Part shown: positions 43,560-55,273 of the stretch, in pieces | Position numbering within the stretch: position 1 is the first letter of the stretch | Layout of the letters: each line of letters starts with the position of its first letter | Origin: Rheum nobile | Lineage: Eukaryota; Streptophyta; Magnoliopsida; Caryophyllales; Polygonaceae | Assembly: GCA_027886185.1 (NCBI GenBank) | Contig: WOAB01000568.1 | Location: 8,254,501-8,318,500, forward strand | Length of the DNA: 64,000 bases | Direction: 5' to 3' | The notes under the pieces: model-generated | The model's input: only the letters and a program-made list of their open reading frames with translations | Told to the model about the DNA's origin: nothing | Databases searched by the model: none | Position numbers and translations under genes: made by a program

Positions 43560-43793
43560 TTAAAAAATCTAAAGGATGCTTTTTTTGGTTAAGAGAGGGA
43601 TCTGAGAGTTCCGTGGAGCTAGGGTTCCCCTGCGCGGCGGCTCTCGCTGACTAGCCGGCCAGAACCCATGGCGAAGAAGAAGATCGCCGCCAAAGACTGT
43701 CAACAAAAGGATTTTGAAGCAATATAACAGTGCAAATTCTGACGCCTTAAACGACATTGTGCGAGAAACTGAATCTGGCCAAGAGACCACCAT
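43560..43793 (+). pseudogene. Short coding-like fragment starting MAKKKIAAK
   Basis: After a GC-rich leader an ATG at 43667 gives MAKKKIAAK. With a one-base shift a frame continues (VNKRILKQYNSANSD ...) to a stop in the flank of the next element. It resembles the 5' end of a LINE ORF1 or a short gene fragment. I cannot name it. The hAT-like element at 43794 interrupts it. Confidence 0.3.
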
Positions 43794-44915
43794 ATAGGTA
43801 GGGGTGGGCATGGACGGTTAACCGGACTTCGGTTAACCGATAATTCGATTAGTACATTCATTATATCATTAACCATACATCGGTTAATCACCGATTTCGG
43901 TATGATTATTCGGTTTACCAAAAAACGGTAATGTTAAAAATAAAGGTATTTTAGTGTTCTAGTGAAGCTTATTGTTATTAGTTGTTTCTTCAACTTTCTT
44001 AATATTGTAACTTGTTGTACAACGCATAAAAGTAAAATAAAAAATGTCAATCACAAAATGAAAATCGAGTTATTTAGTTTACCACCCCATAATTTTGACA
44101 CGAAACAAAATAATATAATACTAAAGTCGAAGGACGAATAAACTTGTTCAAGCCAGTGATCCTTTCAACACCCTATTCCTTACTTTCATCTTTTATATGA
44201 GTTATCTCTACTAGGTTGGTGTTTGACATCTATATAATTAAAACAAGATTAACATCAAATTATTTTAATCTATGTTCAATATTAATTAGTAACATAGCCT
44301 AAATCTCTCTCAATTCCAATATCTTGTGTTGATAAACTATGTTTTTTGGTCTTATTTCTCAATTTTTAAATCTAAGTATATTCGTTATATTATATATTCT
44401 ACTGATATATTAAATATGTTAACAAATAAGTAAAAGAAATGGGTGAAAAACTAAGCCCTTTGAATATGAAATCAATCACTAGTGTATTGTCATAAGTTTT
44501 GTCCCTTCCACTTAATAAAATTACTTGATCATCTTTCAATATTAATTATTACTCTAAATCACCCTCTATTTCATTTGTCTTGTGTCTATGTGTCACAATC
44601 ACTATATTATTTATACATAACAAAAAGGGAAATGGGTGGTTGCGTCTAGAGAGATTTGAACTAAAGCAAAACACCCCCTTTCATTACTAGTAGGCCATAC
44701 TAGCTATCTTGTTATAATTCTAATTTTTTTTATATATAATATCGGTTAGTTGGTTAACCGAGACCAAAAAAATCACTAACCATTACCATACCAAATAATC
44801 GAAAGTTAGTTCGGTCGGTTAACCGAAACTGAAAGTCAGTTTTTCTTCGGTAAGATTAACCAAAAAATTGGTCGGTTTTTCAGTTTTTTTGTTCGGTTTT
44901 TCGTGCCTACCCCTA
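43794..44915. mobile_element. hAT-like non-autonomous element with CGGTTAACCG repeats
   Basis: The element is about 1122 bp, with left end TAGGTAGGGGTGGGCATG and right end CGTGCCTACCCCTA, imperfect inverted repeats. It is flanked by ACCACCAT at 43786-43793 and 44916-44923, the 8-bp duplication size of hAT elements. CGGTTAACCG palindromes and CGGTT/AACCG half-sites cluster within 120 bp of both ends. No transposase is seen. It lies about 0.5 kb upstream of the Sec1 ATG. The exact first base is uncertain by one or two positions. Confidence 0.75.
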
Positions 44916-45039
44916 ACCACCATTATAGGTTTTTTGTGAATAAGAAATATTTTATTTAATCAAGATGACAATTACTAATAATATAAAAGTATTATAATGG
45001 AGATTAATAATCTGGATATTTTAGGCAGTCTTAGTGCTT

Positions 45040-45647
45040 TGTTAGAAGCCAACTATGCCTTATGAGATAAATTAGATTTGACTCACTGCTATTATATGTG
45101 TCATTTGTGTCCTATAAGGTCACACACATTAGAATAACTGGGCTAGATCAAAGCAACCCGAGGACCATAGTGGGACTATGGAATTTCGGCCATATGTATT
45201 ATTTAGAGAGTGGATTATTCATCAAGTAATAATAAAGAGTCATCTATTTACTTGATGATATAAGAAAATATATGTTTAGGAAAGATAATATATTATATCA
45301 ATCATAAATATTCTTTTTTCCTTGTAACAAAGGATTATTGCATTATCTCATGTGTTGAGAAAAGCTCTCTCCCAAATACACATCTAGGGCCGACTGTACA
45401 CCCTGTTGCAAGACAAGCTTGGAGCTTTTGTCTCATTCTAGCAAACGAAGGCAAGACGATCTAGTACCGTGCTCGTGTGGACTAAGTAAATGAGTCACAA
45501 TTAAGACTTTATTCTCTTGTGAGATCCCGGAAACAAGTTTTACATCAAAAGATATGTTACTCTTTCATATGTCGTTTGTATCAAGTTTATGCATGAGATC
45601 CTAGAAAATTGTTTTCTGAAATTCCGCTTAAAGCTTCTAATTCCCTA
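45040..45647 (+). repeat. LTR-like fragment, possibly a solo LTR
   Basis: It starts TGTTAGAAGCC, has AT-rich TATA-like sequence near 45288-45300 and ends TTCCGCTTAAAGCTTCTAATTCCCTA, the usual look of a copia LTR 3' end. The CACTA element begins at its right end, so a target duplication cannot be checked. No internal region is present. Confidence 0.45.
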
Positions 45648-45974
45648 CACTAGTACAAAAAGAGGGGCCGGACCACGGTTTTTTTATGAAGTAGATTGCG
45701 GTTTATGGAGCGTGGTTATTCTCGGCGCGGTAAAAGAGTCGGACCGTATATAATTGTAACCCCGATAAGAAGACGGACCGCGGTTCTTTTATTATTCCGC
45801 GGTAAAAGTCGGACCACGGTTACAGAAGAACCGTGGTGCACTTTTTTTTTAAAAACAAAATAAACTGGACAGCGGTTCTTGAAAATAACCGCTGTCCAGT
45901 TTCATTTTTTTCTTAAAAAGTAACATCAAAAGCGAACATCCCCCCGCCCATTGCAAATGACAGACAATGTATTT

Positions 45975-46260
45975 TTTTTTAGCATCCAAACCAATCAATA
46001 GATTAAGATAAATCATCCAACAAGATCCTTTGTAACTGAGAAGGAAAAGCAACAAAAAACATCAAAAGGTGGTTTAATACTTGTAAGGTGATGAGCAGCT
46101 TGGTTAGCAATCCTATTGGTGTGTTGCCAGATATAGGAGACAAAGCCACTTTGAAGTGCAGAAATTTGAGACAACAAGAAGCCGTAAGGGGACCTTGCAT
46201 GCTCGACGAGATCGCAACTCCGAAACCAAGGGAAGACAATCAGATTCAATCATAATGTAG
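45975..46260 (-). pseudogene. RNase H-like (RVT_3 type) C-terminal fragment
   Basis: On the minus strand ESDCLPLV, then in another frame FVSYIWQHTNRIANQAAHHL and VTKDLVG, match the end of the RNase H-like domain found in plant LINE ORF2 and related reads. A poly(A) stretch follows (plus T run at 45972-45980), consistent with a LINE 3' end. It is frameshifted and short. Confidence 0.45.
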
Positions 46261-46441
46261 GACAAGATGCAACATTATAGCAATCAGCTTGCCAGCTACA
46301 CCTGCAGGTACAAGATACAACATCATAGCAATCATCCCTGGACAAGGAACAAGTTGTCGTTATGTTATAGTCCAGCATGCAGGTTTGATAGCAGTATTGT
46401 TTCTTAATTGCTATGAAGATTCGAGATAATAAGAAACTTAC

Positions 46442-48245
46442 AGAGTATCCAGGTTGCCTATTCGAGATAACTCAAGGGGAATGGGACCCCGATGACCATT
46501 GGAAGAAAGATTCCTAGAATTGAGACAAAGCTAAGACTAAAGAAAAAAAAAGGCCACTTTGATGGAATAAAATAACGTTATAGCTAGCATATCAAAGGTG
46601 GATTTCTCTGTATAGCTTAGATTTCCCAAGATGGGAGTGATTGGCCCGCTCAAGTTGTTGCAACTTAAATCTCTACATGAACAGAAAAGCAATGAAAAAG
46701 GCTATCAAATAAGAGGGGCTGAGTGGCTGACTATTGAATTCAGTGACTCAACTGTAGCAGTACTTACAGCACGGCAATAGCCTGCATCAACCCAATAACC
46801 GCAGGAATAGGACCAGAAAGTTGATTTCCCTACAAAGATATATGATCAAAGGTGGATTAGTCGCAATTATGAGATCTGTTGTTTATAAAGACTTCATAGA
46901 GAGCTTCAATGATAACAACCGAAAAGAAAGAGTCGTGTCCTTACAATGTTGCCACCTGCAAGAATCCAATGTTGAATGGAATCTCTCCAGGGAGTTGATT
47001 GTAGGACAAATCCCTAATGGTATAAACAAAAGAGTCATTTAACTAAGTGGTAGGAGTTGATTAGTATATACATCCATTCATCACACTAAGGACCAAGAGA
47101 GAATAGAATAATCACATACAAAACTTCAAAAGCAGTGCAATTGCCAATATTGTCTGGAATGCTGCCTGTCAAACTATTGTTTTAACATCACTGCAAGAAA
47201 GTAGTCATCATCAAGGATACCTCACAACATTAATCAGCCAATGAATGTTAGCATTCTTAAGGTTTCATGAACTTACAAGTACCACAACTCAGTCAGCTGG
47301 TAGATAGCAGGCGATAGGGTTCCAATCAAATTGTTTCCACGAAGCCCCCTAAATTTGCACAAGTAAATAACTAGCATTCGAATATCAGAACAAAGAAAGA
47401 ATGTCCAAGAGAACATATATATACTCACAGATATTGCAAAACTTCATTCCAGTATATAAGCCTTGGTATTTCTCCACTCAGATTGTTCTGGGCCAAATCT
47501 CTACAACAAGAATTTCCACATTCAATTATTGGATAATTATTTTAGCAAGTGTCTCAAAGAAGGAAAACTAAGCTTACAAGATCTTCAGATTTGGAATCTG
47601 TGAGAGTGTGGAGGGAATTGGACCGATTAACTGATTGTTCTTCAAAATCCTAAATTAGTCACCAAAGGTATATTTTATCAGTTGTATTTTGGTTGGAATA
47701 ATTCTTAACAGTTGTAAATTATAGTGAAAGGAAAGCACTTGATCGTCTAGGATTTGTGAAAATGCTTACAAAGTTTCCAGTTGTTTGAGCTTTGATATTG
47801 AAAATGGTATATCGCCATACAGCTCATTGCAGGACAAATCCCTGACAGAAGAGAATTAAACTAAGGCTCATCAACTATAAATCTAGCAAATAAAGAAAAC
47901 ACATCAAATGAACAATCCCATCAACACACAATGCAAAGAAGACAATTAAACTAAGGCTCATCAACTATAATTGCTTGTATGACATGAAAAACAACTCACA
48001 AGCTTTGCAGGGATGAACAATCACCTATTTCATCTGGGATTTAACCCGTCGGACGGTTTCCCCTTAGATCACTGCTCAAATAAAGGGAATTTTTTTCTCT
48101 TGTTAGATAAAGGCCCTGAATCTCATGCAAACAAAAGACTTGGGAGAAAACCCAACTGAATAACAGCACATACAGTGAACTGAGACCCTTAAGATTCCCA
48201 ATTGCTGGTGAGATTTCTCCCTCTAGATTCAACCCCGACAAATTA
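46442..48245 (-). pseudogene. ERECTA-type LRR receptor kinase fragment, intron-containing
   Basis: ERECTA-family receptors perceive EPF peptides in stomatal and organ patterning. Here only LRR exons remain: 48174-48245, 48000-48071, 47770-47841, 47578-47649, 47429-47500, 47277-47348, 47120-47190, 46945-47013, 46768-46829, ~46600-46672 and 46442-46513. Most are 72 nt, one LRR each, the ERECTA gene layout. Examples are LNLEGEISPAIGNL, NELYGDIPFSISKLKQLETL, PRLIYWNEVLQYL and IGFLQVATL. Breaks are a TAA in exon two (after RPTG), a one-base loss making exon seven 71 nt, a truncated ninth exon, and loss of several LRR exons before the last. Signal peptide, transmembrane segment and kinase are absent. 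Introns are kept, so it was captured as DNA. Confidence 0.85.
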
Positions 48246-48250
48246 CTACA

Positions 48251-48544
48251 ATGTACGCCAACAAGAAGCAGATGGGGCGGGGCCACGTGGACAAGACAAG
48301 CGAGTCGGCGGATGCAAGCAGTAGCACTGAAGTGGGAACCGCCCTCTCCCTCTCGCACCACCGCAACAATGCTTCATCCAACTTCACCACCATAGTAAGC
48401 CCTTTAATGAGTGGCAACAACAACAATGACAACAATAACTTTAATAGCAATGAGTTAGAAGCCCTAATTCCTACTACAACTCCGCCGCCCTCCCTCTGTG
48501 GAATCAACGGGCTCTTGCTTGACAATGATATCATAGACTTGTAA
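48251..48544 (+). pseudogene. Unrecognised exon-like fragment, Asn-rich
   Basis: The plus-strand frame of 97 codons (MYANKKQMGRGHVDKTSES ...) has a Ser-rich start, an Asn-rich run near residues 56-66 and a PTTTPPPSLCG segment. The sequence at its end, GACTTGTAAGC, fits a 5' splice donor, so it may be an exon cut from a longer gene. It abuts the ERECTA-type fragment head to head. I do not recognise the family. Confidence 0.35.
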
Positions 48545-48569
48545 GCTTACGACAGCAATAACATTTTAA

Positions 48570-49078
48570 TTTGATGGCGGCGCCCCCTTCCAAATCCTCC
48601 TCCTCCCCCGCATTGTTGGGTGGCTGCCTTCACCACCAGTAGTCCCCCTCACCCTCCTCGTCTCACCTGCTCAACGCCGTGTCCGGATCCTCCGTGGTTC
48701 TAGTGCCCGGCTTCTCCGACCGACTTTGGGACTGGAATTGGATCCCCGATCTGCACCCTCCTCCTCCTACCTGAGACTTCAACCTACACCCCTAAGGGTC
48801 GGCTTCTCCGACTGGCTCTGGGACTGAAATTGGTCCGCCGCGAGCAGGCGTGGAGCACCGTGGCGGAGTACCACGAGCCACGTAAGGTGGCGCGACGATG
48901 GAGGGAGAGTGGCAACGACGAAGGAGGAGGAGTGGCGAAGGTTTTCAGCGGATAGATTGGAGAGGTGTTTTGGCTGTAAAAGGTGGAGCGGTTGTGGAAG
49001 GAGGCAGATACATCGTTGGGGGCTTGTGCGAAACCCTAAATTTATATAATGTAGACCGCGGTAATATAGAACCGCGGT
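48570..49078. other. GC-rich cargo and subterminal region of the CACTA-like element
   Basis: A Pro- and Ser-rich broken frame on the plus strand and a repeated CGGCTTCTCCGACYG segment (48709-48722 and 48801-48815) are seen. It ends in two ACCGCGGT motifs. No gene is recognised. Confidence 0.4.
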
Positions 49079-49426
49079 CCTGCTTTTTTTTAAAAATTAA
49101 AATATTACCTTGTAATATATTTAAGGCGGAATTACAAAAAATATCAACTTTTACATATGTATTTACAAAAATATCAGGTTTTAAAAAGTAATGTAAAACT
49201 ATCAGATTTATATAAAGAAAAAAAAATAAAATTATATTTCTATTTATCTTTTATTTTCTTAAATTATACTTTTAATAACTGTTAATTATACTTAATAACA
49301 TATTAACTTTTTTTCAGAACCCTCGAAACTTCAACGAACCCTAATCCCACCCATCAGCTTCCCTTCGCCGCCTCCTCCTCCAACCAATCGATCCCCTTCA
49401 CCCCATTTTTCTAAGCTGCTCACCGC
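49079..49426. other. AT-rich intergenic sequence, then a short GC-rich tract
   Basis: No gene, RNA or element end is seen in the AT-rich part. The last ~105 bp are CT-rich and continue, across Copia-A copy 3, into the GUB_WAK-type pseudogene at 58486. Confidence 0.5.
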
Positions 49427-50551
49427 TGTAGGATCGTGATTGTTAGATAATAACTTAAGGAACTCAGAATATCGATTCTAAGTTCCCTTCGCAGCGGAAA
49501 TAAATAATCAAACAAATGACACGTTCCTTATAGTGAAAACCTTTGATTGCCAACTAGCAATCCAGGTTAAAAACCACTACCTTTCTTTCGAAAGGATTTC
49601 AAGGTCTACTTCTTGATTTCTTATCTCTTTTGGTTACAGCTTATCCTAGGAACAAACACACAGTTTCTTTGCCTTACACACAGTTAGGCAATCCTAGATA
49701 ACTTAACACAATCAATAATCAATCCAAGAAACAGACATTCGCACCTAGGAACTATCACTTACAGTCATAGGAACTTAGCACTCAGCTCTTCTTCCTTGAC
49801 TGGTTCCTCTTGATCTCGGTTTGCTTTGATGATCTTGTTTGGAGGTTCACACTAGATATTTGCTAATGAGTGTGAGTCGTGTTTCAGTGCTTGAAGATAA
49901 CTCTTGAGTTAGTCTTCCTTTTATAGAGGATTCTCCGCAGATTGATCATCTCTGGGTTCCCACAGATTGAGCTTGCCCTAGGATAAGTGGTTCTCCTTGG
50001 TCCACGTTGTTCTTGGCATGTGCAAACAACCTAGGCAGCTCAGAATCCTTCTAGGTTAGTCAACCTCTTCAGCCAAGTCGTTCTCCAGCTTCCTTTGTCC
50101 GAGGTTCAACACTCTGGGCGCTTGGGAACTGTCTTCTGGACAGCGACAGGTTCCATGTCCTGTCGCTTTCACCTTTCTCTATCCGAGGTTCGGCGTTCTA
50201 GGTGTATTGGAATCTTGCTCTTGGATGGTGGCAGGCTTTTGGAAGCTTCTCTCAAGTCGCTTTCACCTCCTTTTGTCCGAGGTTTGGTGTTCCCAGATTT
50301 TTCAGGAATCGCAACTTCGCATGCTACGTTTCTGGGCACACCTGGGTTCCTCTGGGTTCCTTCCTTTGTCTTGTTCCTTTGGTTCTCTTGTCCTGTTTGG
50401 CTTTCTTGCCTTTGGTATATTCATGTGGTTCCTTAAAGCACATCTTTGAGATAAAACATTAGTATCATAATATTTGTCATCTTCAAAAGTAGAGAAACTG
50501 AGGAAAGGAACTCTCATAGGAACTGAGGTTCCTGAGTTCTGTTTCCTAACA
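49427..50551 (-). repeat. 3' LTR of Copia-A copy 3
   Basis: The LTR is 1125 bp, TGTTAGGAAACAG to CACGATCCTACA on the minus strand. The polypurine tract (AAAAATGGGGAAAT on the minus strand) is next to it at 50552-50565. Confidence 0.95.
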
Positions 50552-52054
50552 ATTTCCCCATTTTTGATGATGACAAATATAAGGAACCTAGCAACATAAT
50601 AAGGACATGAAATGCATGAGAACAGTTGAGCTAAAAGATTTACAACTTTATAAAATAATGAGAGAACTTTCAATAGTTGCAAATTCCCCTTTAGAAGTAG
50701 AATGAGTTCAGAGTTCCTATAAGTCCAGTAGTTCCAATAATTCAAGGTTCCTATCCATTCTTCCCCATTTTGACATCATTGAAAAGATCAAGTTACTTAT
50801 CAAGTATAGGATATCAATGTGAAATAAACAATTTGCGTTAAACCCATGACAGTGACCATAATAGAAACTTAAGGCAAAGACAAATGATGCATTAGAAACA
50901 TTACCATAAGAGTTCATTAATCATTAAAATCAAGAACATTGCCCAGAGATGCATAGTGGAAAGAGAAACAAAAGAGCACAACCAACTTGACATTAGACAA
51001 AATAAGGATAGAAGAGGGGAGTAGGACCCTAGGGAACTACTAGCACACTGTGATGTTATAGCACTGGGAACTAGGAGAGACGTTCCTATGGCAGCGTAGT
51101 GGCCTCCTCTTCAGTTTCCTTCTTTTATGCAGTTCCTTCATCTTGGCCTGTTGTCATCTTATCGGCTTGATTACCTCCAATTGAGCAAGGTCAAGATTGA
51201 GGTTTTTCTTGGCCATTTGAGGAGCTTTGTGTTTTGAGAGAGACAGGTGAACATGAGATTGAGAGAAGGCATGAAAGAACGGAGTGCTCGACTCAATCAA
51301 ACAGGAAACCTTAAATAACCCTTGAGCAATTTTGGAGCCGTTGAGAATCAAGCCATTGGAGATATTTCTGGGAACTCTGAAGAGTTGAAACGGCTAATTT
51401 TCTTGAAGCTTTTGCGCCTTTGCAACGGTCACAAATTCAAAGATTAGATGCTCAAAATGGCAACTGTTCAAGGCTGAGCAGACGTCTCTGACGCTGTGAG
51501 ATTTGCCATAAATATTGTATTGGGAGGAGCAATTCTCTTACTAGCCGTTTAAGGGGTAGCCCATCCTAGTTCCTTTCTGACGATATTTTCAGTGTGCTAG
51601 ATGGATATATGGGAACCTTTGATGTGGGGTTTTAAGACATAGGACCTGAAAGTACGTTCCCATAAAATAAATCGAGGAAGGCCATTTATCGCATCACACA
51701 CTAATTCCCAGAGAGGGTTAAGAAGAGGATCATAGGGAATTAGATTGTGCAATGAGGCAAGGGAGGGTCATAGTACACAATCATCATTTCGGCTTGTATT
51801 GTTGGGTTAGAAAGATGATCAGATTGTGACTTTTGGGCCAACAAAGAAACTTGAACAATGATTGAATTTTAATAAGAGATGAACAACCAAGGAGAAGAAC
51901 TAGAAAAATTTGTCAAAGCCTTTTGAGAAACCATTATGAATATGAGGGTCTAACGCAAGAGAAATGACACAAAGATTCCAAGATAAAGACAAGTAAAGAG
52001 TTCTGAACTAGTCAATCAAGGGAACTGGAGAAAAACTTTAAACTAAAGGAACTG
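50552..52054 (-). other. 3' non-coding region of Copia-A copy 3 with ORF3 relic
   Basis: From pol to PPT on the minus strand. ORF3 starts at 51216 (MAKKNLNLDLAQLEV) and stops after 20 codons at 51154. Compared with copy 2, most of its middle is deleted, and the tail reappears out of frame before 51092. A TTATTTAAGG box and CT-rich leader precede the start, as in copy 2. Confidence 0.65.
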
Positions 52055-55000
52055 CTAGTTTATAGGAATCATTCTCAGTTCTAATCTAAGGTTCTCGAAG
52101 GGAACTCTATTCAAGGCTTTGGTGAATATATCTGCAATTTGATCTTCAGTTCTACAAAATTCCATAATGATGTTTCCTTTCTCAACATGATCTCTAAGAA
52201 AATGATGTCTTATGTCTATATGATTGGTCCTAGTGTGATGCACAGGATTCTTAGAAATGTTTATAGCACTAGTGTTATCACAAAGAATAGTAAGAGGGCC
52301 ATAAGACATACCAAAATCCGCGAGTTGTTGCTTTAGCCAGAGAAGTTGGGAACAGCAGGAGGCAGCTGCGATGTACTCAGATTTTGTGGTGGAGAGGGAG
52401 ACTGAGACTTGTTTCTTTGATCCCCATGACACAAGGCAAGGGCCTAGGAACTGTGTCATTCCAGAAGTGCTCTTCCTATCCACCAAGTATCCAGCATAAT
52501 CAGCATCAGTGAAGCCCATTAGCTCAAAGGGACACTCTTTGGGGTACCAAATACAGAGAGAGTCAGTTCCCTTGAGATATCGAAGTATTCTCTTCACAGC
52601 AGCCAAGTGGGTTTCTCTTGGACAAGATTGGAACCTAGCACACAAGCCAACAACAAAAACAATGTCTGATCGACTAGCAGTTAGGTACATGAGTGAGCCT
52701 ATCATACCTCTATAGAGTTTCTCCTCCACTAGAGGACTCGAATGGTCCTTATCCAAATGAGCAATGGTGGATATGGGAGTGGAGAGAGGCTTACATGAAT
52801 CCATTTTGAATTTCTTCAGTAGTTCCCTGACATACTTCTGTTGGTGGATTTGAATACCATCTTCTTTTTGGGTGATTTGTAATCCGAGGAAGAAGGTGAG
52901 TTCCCCAATTAGACTCATTTCAAATTCACTGCTCATCAAGTCTTTGAATTTGTCTACAAGGGACAGGTTAGTGGAACCAAAGATAATATCATCGACATAA
53001 ATTTGAACTACCAAGATGTTACCTTCTTCTTCTAGGATGAAGAGAGTTTTGTCAATAACTCCACGCCTATAGCCATTTGAGAGTAGGAAATGGGCAAGAC
53101 GATCATACCAAGCTCTGGGAGCTTGCTTGAGGCCATACAATGCTTTGTCTAGAAAGTAGACATGGTCTGGATGATCATCATCTTCAAATCCAGGTGGTTG
53201 CTTGACATAGACTTCTTCTTGGAGAATTCCATTGAGGAAGGCCGTCTTTACATCCATTTGGAACAACTTGAACCCTTTGTGTGATGCAAAAGCAATCAAC
53301 AACCTTATTGCTTCAATCCTTGCCACTGGAGCATAGGTTTCATCATAGTCGATGTCTTCTTGTTGATTGTATCCTTGAGCAACGAGTCTTGCTTTGTTCC
53401 TTATCACAACTCCTGTATCATCTAGCTTGTTTCTGAAAACCCATCTAGTTCCTATGATGTGTTTATCCTTGGGACGGGGAACTAGATGCCATACTTTGTT
53501 TCTTTCAAACTGATGAAGCTCTTCTTGCATAGCTTGGATCCAGTCCGCATCCTTCAGTGCCTCACCTATGTTCTTTGGTTCCACAATAGATAGAAAGGCA
53601 TTAAAGGCAAAGAAGGTTAGATGTTCGAACCTGACTGGAGGCTTGATGACTCTTCTTTCTCTGTTAGGAGCTAGAGCATTTGATGTGGAGACATTCTGAG
53701 TTGAGCATTCAGCTTCCTGGTTGGGATCACCTTCTCCATTGAAGATCATGTGGGAAGATGAATCATTGAAGTCTCCACAGATGTTGTCGTCATGCTCCTG
53801 GTTCCCAGAGATGGATTGTTGTTCATTATCCATGGGAACTGGTGGATGAGCCATTGGAGGGTTCCGAGCAGCAGGACAGGAACTGGGTGTAGTGACATCT
53901 TCATCTGGATCTTCTTGATATGACTTGGGAAACGGGTCTTCAAAGGAATTGGTGGTGTTCTGCACAATCTTTCCAAGTGATTTTTCATTAAAAATAACAT
54001 GAACACTTTCTTCTACCTTTTTAGTCCTTTTGTTGAAGACTTTGTATGCCTTGCTACCCGAGGCGTATCCAATGAAGATTCATTCATCACTTCTTGGGTC
54101 GAATTTGCCAAGATTGTCCTTCCCATTGTTGTGCACAAAGCACTTGCATCCGAACACTCTCAGATGTGAGATGTTGGGAACTCTTCCTCTTAGGAGCTCA
54201 TAGGGTGTCTTTTCTGTGATTGGGCGAAGCATGACTCGATTGATGATGTAGCAAGCTGTGTTGATCGCCTCAGCCCAAAATGATTGAGAGAGTCCACTTG
54301 AGATCAACATAGTCCGAGCCATGTCTTCCAAAGTTATGTTCTTCCTTTCCACTACTCCATTTTGTTGAGGAGTGTATGGTACAGAGAAGTTGTGATCAAT
54401 TCCATGCTCACTGCAAAAGGTTAGAAATTCTCCATTTTCGAATTCGGTACCATGGTCAGACCGAATAGCATTGAGTGAACAATCAAGAGATTTTTCTAAC
54501 AAGGGAACCAGATCTTTAAAGCGGTCAATAACTTCACTCTTAGATTTAATAAAGATGGTCCAAGTAAAGCGAGAGAAGTCATCGACAAGAACAAAGATAT
54601 ACCTGTTCCCTCCTAGGCTCTGAACTCTCATGGGTCCACACAGATCCATGTGGATGAGTTCAAGAGGCCTTGAGGTGCTTACCATGTTTTTGGACTTGAA
54701 TGAACTACGAGCATGTTTCCCTTTTACACAGTCAGAGCACAGTTCCTTAGATGTGTCACTTAGCTTTGGCAGCCCTCTGACTAGCTCATTTGAGTGTAGC
54801 TTTTGAATCAGCTTGGTGCTAGCATGACCGAGGCGTTGATGCCACAAATCAGCTTGGTCATTCACAGTTGAGAGACAAAGTTTCTCCTTGGGAACAAAGG
54901 ATGGATCAATTATGTAGACATTGTTGAATCTTTTTCCTTTTAGAGTGATTTGTCCCGAGGAGTCAAGGACTGAACATTCGTTTGATCTGAATCTAACTTC

Positions 55001-55273
55001 ATTTTCTCCTTGATCACACAGCTGTGACACACTTATTAGGTCAAAACCAAGATTATCAACAAGGTGAACTTTGTTTACCTGAATGTGATCGTTGAGTTTC
55101 ACAGTTCCTATTCCACAAATTTTCCCTTTGTTTTTGTCTCCAAAGGATATGTTCCCTCCTTGGAGAGGTTGAAGAGAGGTCATTTGATTTCTTCTTCCAG
55201 TCATATGGCATGAGCACCCACTGTCGATGTACCATAGTTGAGGTTGCCTCTCTTCTTTCTGCACATAAAGGAA
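52055..55273 (-). pseudogene. pol: Copia-A copy 3 pol: protease, integrase, RT, RNase H (one stop)
   Basis: After the shared UAG the frame runs 1072 codons to the TAG at 52055-52057, broken only by a TGA at 54080-54082, where copy 1 has GGA. Protease has WYIDSGCSCHMTG. Integrase has LWHQRLGHAS, HMDLCGP, RSDHGTEFEN and QNGVVERKN. RT has TRWVFRNKLDD, QMDVKTAFLNG and YVDDIIFG near 52991-53014. RNase H has TDADYAGYLVDRKSTSG and ends ADIFTKAL. The DDE triad and YVDD box are intact. Domain order is copia. The C-terminus ends at IPIN. Confidence 0.93.

Larger units (their letters stand above)
45648..49085. mobile_element. CACTA-like element carrying gene fragments
   Basis: The left end CACTAGTACAAAAA at 45648 is a typical plant CACTA terminus. 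Subterminal repeats built on GGACCGCGGT/ACCGCGGTCC occur at 45670-45840 and again at 49055-49078, which sets the approximate right limit. No matching right terminus (TTTTTGTACTAGTG) was found, so the right end is lost or diverged. The cargo is an RNase H-like fragment, ERECTA-type LRR exons, an unrecognised exon on the plus strand and GC-rich sequence. No transposase is visible. Confidence 0.6.

Noticed and set aside
48041..48534. Minus-strand frames of 101-106 residues joining LGLNLEGEIS-type residues to upstream sequence
   Set aside because: They read through the intron acceptor of the first ERECTA-type LRR exon into unrelated cargo, so the upstream part is not ERECTA sequence.
50095..50436. 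113-residue frame recurring in both LTRs of Copia-A copy 3 (also 58029-58370) and similar frames in the other copies
   Set aside because: It lies antisense to the element in U3 and recurs only because LTRs are copies of each other. It is disrupted in copies 1 and 2.
52139..52336. Plus-strand frames opposite pol and gag of the Copia-A copies, including the Ser-rich ones at 3247-3594 and 56541-56888
   Set aside because: They are antisense shadows of conserved acidic Gag and RNase H codons. They recur in each copy only because the coding strand is conserved.
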